From Dugong dugon (taxonomy: Eukaryota; Chordata; Mammalia; Sirenia; Dugongidae), in contig CM057472.1 in NCBI GenBank assembly GCA_030035585.1, positions 86,921,601 to 86,985,600 of the forward strand: a DNA stretch of 64,000 nt. Reading direction: 5' to 3'. A program made the translations under genes and the position numbers. The notes beneath the pieces are model-generated. The model searched no databases. It worked only from the letters and a program-made list of their open reading frames with translations, and was not told the origin of the DNA. Positions 58,505 to 64,000 of this stretch are shown here, piece after piece (within the stretch, counting starts at the first letter, position 1; every line of letters starts with the position of its first letter).

Positions 58505-60145
58505 CTACCCTAATAAGACCGTCCATTGATGTTTATGGAGAATTATCATATGGAGAGTTTGATAGCAAGATTTTTACTGTAGGAAGCTGGTTACAACAGA
58601 GCTAGTTCCAGCTGATTTGAGGTTTAATGTGTAGATTGGAATAAATATGATTGTGGGTCTATTGAATATTTTCTTCAAAGATAACCTGTCTGAATATCGC
58701 TGGGTGTACATGAGTTGATTGGGGCTATGAGAATCTCATTTGACTTTCTTTGTCAGAAGGGCATTGTGGCAGGGGAAGGATCATCACATTGATTCCAGAG
58801 CTGAACCTAGGACTTGAGACTCCTCTTGGGCATCTGGCTTCACAGGACATTCTGAGAGCCCTTTTAGCCCCAAATGTACCCAGATGTTTTAGTGTCTTTC
58901 TGGTTTAAACTGTCTTCCCTGATTTAAGCTGATCTGTATGGCTATGATTATCTGAGGACCAGGTGCCCTGGGGAAGGTGGAGGTAATATGGCCAGATGTC
59001 TATTTCCTATAATCTCCCTAAATTTGGTCAACTGGAATGATGCAGTCATACTTGAATTCATGAAAGGGCTTTGTGGGGTTCATGAGCCTTTTGGTATTTT
59101 ACATAAAACTTCATGTGTATGTGCCTTTTTCTGGGGAAGAAGTTATGGGCTCTTAATATTTTAAAAATTTCTTCACTTTGATGTCTAATTTTAGTGCCAA
59201 GGATAACTTGCAGGAATATTTTTCAGTATTGATAACATCAATTGCAATAATGGTCTCCTTGGAGTCTCCGGTAGACTCGGAACTGGAGCTTTGGGATCCA
59301 GAACTCACCTCTGACACCCTTGAATAGGCCCAGTGTCTCTCTTAGCAGGAGAGTGTGGAGGCAGGTAGGTAGGGGAAAGGTGACATCACTTAATTTAATG
59401 GGGGATAAGATAAGGTTGCCTAGTAAGTCATGGCTGACCTGTATGAGTGATATAGTTGTTCATTGTATTGTTGTTGGTGTTCTTCTTCTTCTTGATAACC
59501 TATATTTGTTCTTTTTTGAATATCAATCTCATGTAAGAATTTTTCTAATTTCATCTGATCTTAGCCTAGGTTCCTTCAAAAGAGGATCTTGTGTGCAGGT
59601 AGCCTATTTGAGTAGAGTGAGGCAGCAAAAAAGACAGCAAAAGAGAGAAAGACAAAACCAAGTAGAACACTGTAATGGGCAACCAAGGCTAGATGCCACT
59701 AGGAACACTCTGAGGAGCTGTGTAGAATGTACCTTCAGATTGTCTGCCTGAGGGATGGAAGAAGGCAGTACTTATCCATTGCGCCCATTCCCCATTGGTC
59801 AAGGTTGCCTCACCAGGCATTAATGCTCTCGTATTTCCAGCTTTGCTCACACGCCCTGCAGGTTCCTACAGGCTTCTCACATGCTGGTAGCAGAACAGCC
59901 TCGGGGCACAACATGGGAGATACATGATACAGTTGAGGCAAAGTGCTGCCAAATTATACCTAAATACAAACATAGCAGCAATGATTGGAGTGAAAAAGCA
60001 AGCAGAGAGGATTTGAGGCAGGGCATAAGAGGTGTCTGATATACCTTTTCCACGTTAGCATCGCCCCTCCTTGAGATCATGTTAATCTTAACTTGCGGGC
60101 ACAGAGTGTTAATGATTGAGGCCAAAGTCATGGATTGGATCCCTG
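58505..60145. other. Unique DNA, nothing recognised
   Basis: A 143-codon plus-strand frame at 59320-59751 is the longest here. Its end is basic and Gln/Arg rich from an A-rich stretch. No domain is recognised. Confidence 0.5.
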
Positions 60146-60147
60146 TA

Positions 60148-60349
60148 GATCCCTGGTGGTGCAGCGGTTAAGTACTAGGCTGCTAACTGAAGGGTCGGCC
60201 GTTCAAACCCACAGCCACTTGACCGGAGAAAGACATTGCAGTCTGCTTCTGTAAAGATTTACAGCCTTGGAAACCCTATGGGGTGGTTCTACACTGACCT
60301 ATAAGGTCACCATCAGTTGGAATCAACTCAACGGCAATGGGTGGGATGG
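60148..60349 (+). mobile_element. AfroSINE, full length
   Basis: 'agatccctggtggtgcagcg' head, B-box-like 'cgttcaaaccc', body, tail 'caacggcaatgggtgg'. Only a weak 6-bp TSD (GTAGAT) is visible. Confidence 0.88.
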
Positions 60350-60437
60350 GTAGATTACCTAACTTCTTACAGTGAAAAGTAGCACCATGGACACCAACTG
60401 AATAAACTCCTGCCCAAATATCTATTTCCAGGATCAT

Positions 60438-60639
60438 TGCTGCTGTTGTTAGGTGCTGTCAAGTCCATTTTCAATGCATAGTGTCTCCATGTGACAGAAT
60501 AGAACTACCCCACAGGATTTTCTTTGCTGTAATCTTTACAGAAGCAGATCACCAGGTCTTTCTCCTGTGGAGCGGCTGGGTGGGTTCAAACTACCAACTT
60601 TCAGCAAAGTGCTTTAACCACTGTGCCACCAGGGCACCT
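60438..60639 (-). mobile_element. AfroSINE, full length, RTE-like tail
   Basis: The left edge 'gctgctgttgttaggtgctg' is the complement of the RTE-like tail. The complement of the B box ('gggttcaaact') is near 60582-60593. TSD TTCCAGGATCAT at 60426-60437 and 60640-60651. Confidence 0.92.
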
Positions 60640-60654
60640 TTCCAGGATCATAAA

Positions 60655-61785
60655 GATGAGGAGATCATGGCTAGAGAGTTGAACTCTATCATGGAGAAAA
60701 GTACATTCCCAAGGGATATTCTATTTGATTCTCGTATAGACCCTAGGCTATGTGTATAGTGGAATTCCTGTTTATATAAACAAGTTAGGACTCACAGAGC
60801 CTAGCTCTGTGAACTGACTGAAGTCTGATAGTCGATACATTGTGGAATGTGTATCTTCTTAACTTCAAACTTTTTCATGACATCATCCTGCTCTCCAGAT
60901 ATACATAATTGGAAAAGAGACATCATTCAGGGAAAGACAGGCTGCTGGGAAAGCCATAGTTTCACCATCTTATTGGGAGGACACACATGCAGAACCTGTT
61001 AAATCTTAAACATAAAAGGCAAAGCTTGCAACTGGTTTCATCTGCAGGATGGGTAGAGGTGGCAGCAGGGAGGTGACTGGGGAAGGTCACCCAGGAGACT
61101 GTAGGGGAAACCTGTACCTATTAGGTGATGGGTTTCTGAGCTGGCAGCTAAGCATGCTTTTACTGTTGCACTTTCAAATTGCCATTGGTTTCTCCTTTAA
61201 TGTTAGTTTGTGTTGACTTATTGGTATTGCTACAAATGTAATTTAATGCTGGTGGTACTGATGAACTGGTTCTTTTCTTGCAATTTTTAGTAGGAAAGTT
61301 AAGATCTCAGAGCCGTAGGCTGCATGGCTAATGGGTATACTGTGCTCTGGGGTCAAAAGGAATGTGTAAGGAGGCAGTCTCTGAGAGCAGGACTGAGCTA
61401 TGAGATATTCCTATTTGCACCAGTTAAGGCCCTTTGGTTGTCAGCAATAGAACCCAATGCAAAAAGAAATATATAGGGGAGCTAGAGACTAGATGGAAAT
61501 GAACTTCATTTGTATAAATGTATAAATGTGATGAGTTAATTAACATTTTTTCTAAGTGCACTCTTTCCAACTTTGCTTGACTTCTCCCTTCTCCTTTTCA
61601 CCCATATGGTCTCCTAACTCCACTCCAAAATAGCTTGTGTTAACAACCTAGTATTTATTCTGCCACATTTTTCTCTATGCTCACATAATTTATGCATGTA
61701 GACACATACACAGGTTTTAAGGTCATTGTTTGTTTTATAAACATGGAATTATGTTATATGCCTATTTTGCATCTTGATTTCCTTC
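60655..61785. other. Unique DNA, nothing recognised
   Basis: No gene or repeat family recognised. Confidence 0.5.
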
Positions 61786-61789
61786 TAGA

Positions 61790-62877
61790 CATTTTTATTA
61801 TGAAATATAGCATAACTACAAAGAGAATTGAAAAATAGATATAGTTCAAAGAGTAATAAATACTCATTGTGTGCCTGTCCCTGGATTAAGAAACAGAAAA
61901 TTACCAGTGCCTTGGAATCTGCCTGTGTACAGCTTGGCAATGTCTTCTCCCCCTCTTCCCTGAGGAAAAATCACTTTCAACATTCTCTCATGGATATCCC
62001 TCCATGTCAAAAGGCAGAGCTCTAATTGATTCTTTTTAATGGGTGCCTAATATTCCATTCTGTCTCAATATAACATTGTGCATTTGGCATGTTCCTATTT
62101 ATTAGAATTTTATTTCCTCCATGTACAATGTTGTAATGAACTTTCCTGTGCCTTTGCACTGCTACTTTTATCTATGAGGTAGTCGCAGGAGTGGGATCGT
62201 TGAGTAGAAGAGGATGCATATTCTAAATATGAACAGATGCTATCATATTGCTTTCCAAAAAGTTGTTAACGCTTCACATGTCCTCAGGCAGCATATGAAA
62301 GCACCCTTTTCAGCACATTGCTGATAGCAATAGAGACTATTTCTCTCTTCAACTGTGCCACTTTGAGGAGTCTAAAGTGATATCTCATTGTTATTGTAAG
62401 TTGCATTTCTCAGACTATCAGTAAATCTGAGCATCTTGGCATTTTTTTTTTTTTTATTGTTGTTGTTGTTGCTCTTGATTGCCATTTAACTAAGCGCTTC
62501 TGTGAAAGGACTATTCATGACTTTTGCTCATTTTTTCATTGAGCTCATTGCTTCTTGAGATGCTTTTCTGGTTCTTGTTTTTCCAGAGCGTAGTATTTTT
62601 TTTACTTTGTTTATGGTATATTTTGCCGTCGGATGTGTTACATTTTTACATAATGTCTAGTTTTCTAATTTTTAGCTTCTATGTCCCCAGTCTTGGTGGA
62701 GAATGTCTCCCCCATCCCCAGCTCTAAAGAGTGTATTTAGTTTTTCAGATTGCTTCTTGTAAAAAATTTGGTTTTATTTTTTTACATTTAAATGTTAATC
62801 CAGCTGGAAATTTATTTTTGTGTTTAATGTAAACTGTAGGTCCACTTTTATGTTCTTCCTTAAGATGATTATATTAA
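61790..62877 (-). mobile_element. Old L1 (L1M-like), 3' part
   Basis: Minus-strand L1: 'attaagaaacagaaaattac', 'gcctaatattccattctgtc', 'gtgatatctcattgttattg' and 'tctgagcatcttggc' are the decayed complement of the L1 ORF2 end and 3' UTR. Full of indels; no coding potential. Confidence 0.7.
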
Positions 62878-63290
62878 TAATAGCTAATACTCCTTGAGGG
62901 CTTACTAGGTGTTAAAGAAAACCAAAACCAAACCCATTGTCATGGAGTTGATTCCGACTCATAGTGACACTATAGGACAGAGCAGAACTGCTCCACAGGG
63001 TTTCAAGGAGAGGCTGGCTGGTGGAATCAAACTGCTGACCTTTGGGTTAGCAGCCGAGTTCTTAACCACTACGCCACCAGGGTTCCTGTTATATAGAAAC
63101 TTTACGTGTATTAACTAACTTAATCTCCCACCCTCACAAATCTATGATGTAGATTTTCTTATTATACCCCTTTTACAGATGAGGAAAATGAGGCACAGAT
63201 TTGAGCAATTAGCCTGAGGGTCACACAGCAGGTAAACTGGTGAAGTTGGGATTTAAACCCAGGAAGCCTAGCGCTGACATCCATACTCTT
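62878..63290 (-). repeat. MIR, split by an AfroSINE
   Basis: Left part 62878-62918 ('aatagctaatactccttgag', 'ggcttactaggtgtta'). Right part 63088-63290 ('cttttacagatgaggaaaat', 'gaggcacagatttgagcaat', 'ggtcacacagcaggtaaact', 'gggatttaaacccaggaag'). Inverted MIR. Confidence 0.8.
62919..63086 (-). mobile_element. AfroSINE inserted in a MIR
   Basis: The left edge 'aaaccaaaaccaaacccatt' is the complement of the 'gcaatgggttt' tail. The right edge 'actacgccaccagggttcct' is the complement of the head. The middle is shortened. An imperfect TSD (GTTAAAGAAA versus GTTATATAGAAA) is present. Confidence 0.9.
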
Positions 63291-63299
63291 ACTATTTGT

Positions 63300-64000
63300 T
63301 GTCGTTGTTGTTATAGTACTGTTGAATTATAGTGCCTCTTTGGTAAACCCTTCGCTAGCTAGTTATTAAGCCGTACATTTCTTTTCTAACTGAATCGTAT
63401 TACTTCTTTTGTCATTTATTAAATTCTCACATCTACCAGAGTCTATTACTAGATTCTCTTTTCTGTTCATTGTCTATTCTTCTATTCCTATAATAATTCC
63501 GGATTGATTTGATTATAGTAGCTATATAAAATCTGATACCTCTATAATATCATCCTCTCTGATTGCTCTTCCTTTTTGTTTATTTATTGACTATTTTCAG
63601 GCATTTGTTTTTCCATATTGAATTTATGCTCATTTTATTCAATTAAAAAATCTGATGCATATCTTCTTGAAGTTGCATTAAATTAGTATATTGATTTTGG
63701 GAAAATTGGCATGGCATATTTATATTAAATATTCCCATGTAAGATATGGTATGCTTTTTCTTTTGTTCAGATATTACTTTATAACTTCCAGTAAGACTTT
63801 ATAATTTTCTTTGTGTTATTCTCTGCATATTTTAGTTAAGTGTGTTCATAAATATTTTAAAGTTGTTGTGCTGTTGTAAAGAAATGTTATTCCCATTTCC
63901 GTTTTTACTGATTATTACTGGAGTAGAGAAAAGGTATTGATTTTGTGTATTTATTTTATATGCAATCAATATGAAGAAAACTATCAAGAAAATCTTTTTA
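63300..64000 (-). mobile_element. Old L1 (L1M-like), ORF2-derived part
   Basis: Continuation of the minus-strand L1 after the MIR: 'gttcattgtctattcttcta', 'gattatagtagctatataaa', 'gaaaattggcatggcatatt'. It corresponds to ORF2-derived sequence and runs off the window end. Decayed, with no open frame of note. Confidence 0.65.

Noticed and set aside
59320..59751. 143-codon plus-strand open frame
   Set aside because: No recognisable domain, an arbitrary Met start with no promoter or splice context, and an A-rich basic end.

Overview
This window reads as ordinary non-coding nuclear DNA of a placental mammal of the Afrotheria, most likely a paenungulate such as an elephant. The lineage call rests on repeats. 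About twenty copies of a tRNA-headed SINE of AfroSINE type are present, along with several minus-strand pieces of an RTE-type LINE whose 3' end matches the SINE tail. There are two 5'-truncated insertions of a young L1 with a long distinctive 3' UTR, and three LTRs of one ERVL/MaLR-like family. The species call is inference, because no sequence search was possible. I found no protein-coding exon, intact tRNA, rRNA, CRISPR array or CpG island that I can defend. Every long open frame I inspected lies in a repeat, in low-complexity sequence, or in unique DNA with no recognisable protein signature.

Layout. 1-7 kb: an LTR fragment cut by the window edge, one SINE with a clear target-site duplication (TSD), microsatellites, and otherwise unique AT-rich DNA. 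7-12.5 kb: two L1 3'-end insertions, both with TSDs, both showing the same doubled 3' UTR layout; also an RTE-tailed SINE, a purine tract and a 90-bp local duplication. 12.5-18 kb: MIRs, a 143-bp palindrome and three AfroSINE units, two of them a dimer. 18-25 kb: an ancient L2-like repeat, an AfroSINE abutting an RTE tail, then a duplication-rich stretch at 21.5-24.8 kb. 25-36 kb: mostly unique DNA with scattered SINEs and MIRs. 36.5-39.5 kb: a 1.6-kb inactive RTE element carrying reverse-transcriptase coding remains, split by a solo LTR with a 5-bp TSD, followed by another LTR of the same family. 39.5-51 kb: mostly unique, with a long TA microsatellite, an RTE fragment, MER5-like pieces and one AfroSINE. 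51-53 kb: a long ancient repeat split by two AfroSINEs. 53-64 kb: unique DNA, MIRs (two of them split by AfroSINEs), a further LTR-like element, and an old L1 on the minus strand running off the end.

How it fits together. No gene pathway is visible. The interactions are between mobile elements: the RTE element is the likely source of the enzymatic machinery for the SINEs that share its 3' end, and the L1 insertions moved by the usual target-primed route. Insertions within insertions give a relative chronology: L1M and MIR are older than RTE, and RTE is older than the solo LTR; AfroSINEs interrupt the MIR and L2-like copies. I found no undescribed biological system. The items most worth a second look are the palindrome at 14.14-14.28 kb, the doubled L1 3' UTR, the dimeric SINE, and the duplication cluster at 21.5-24.8 kb.
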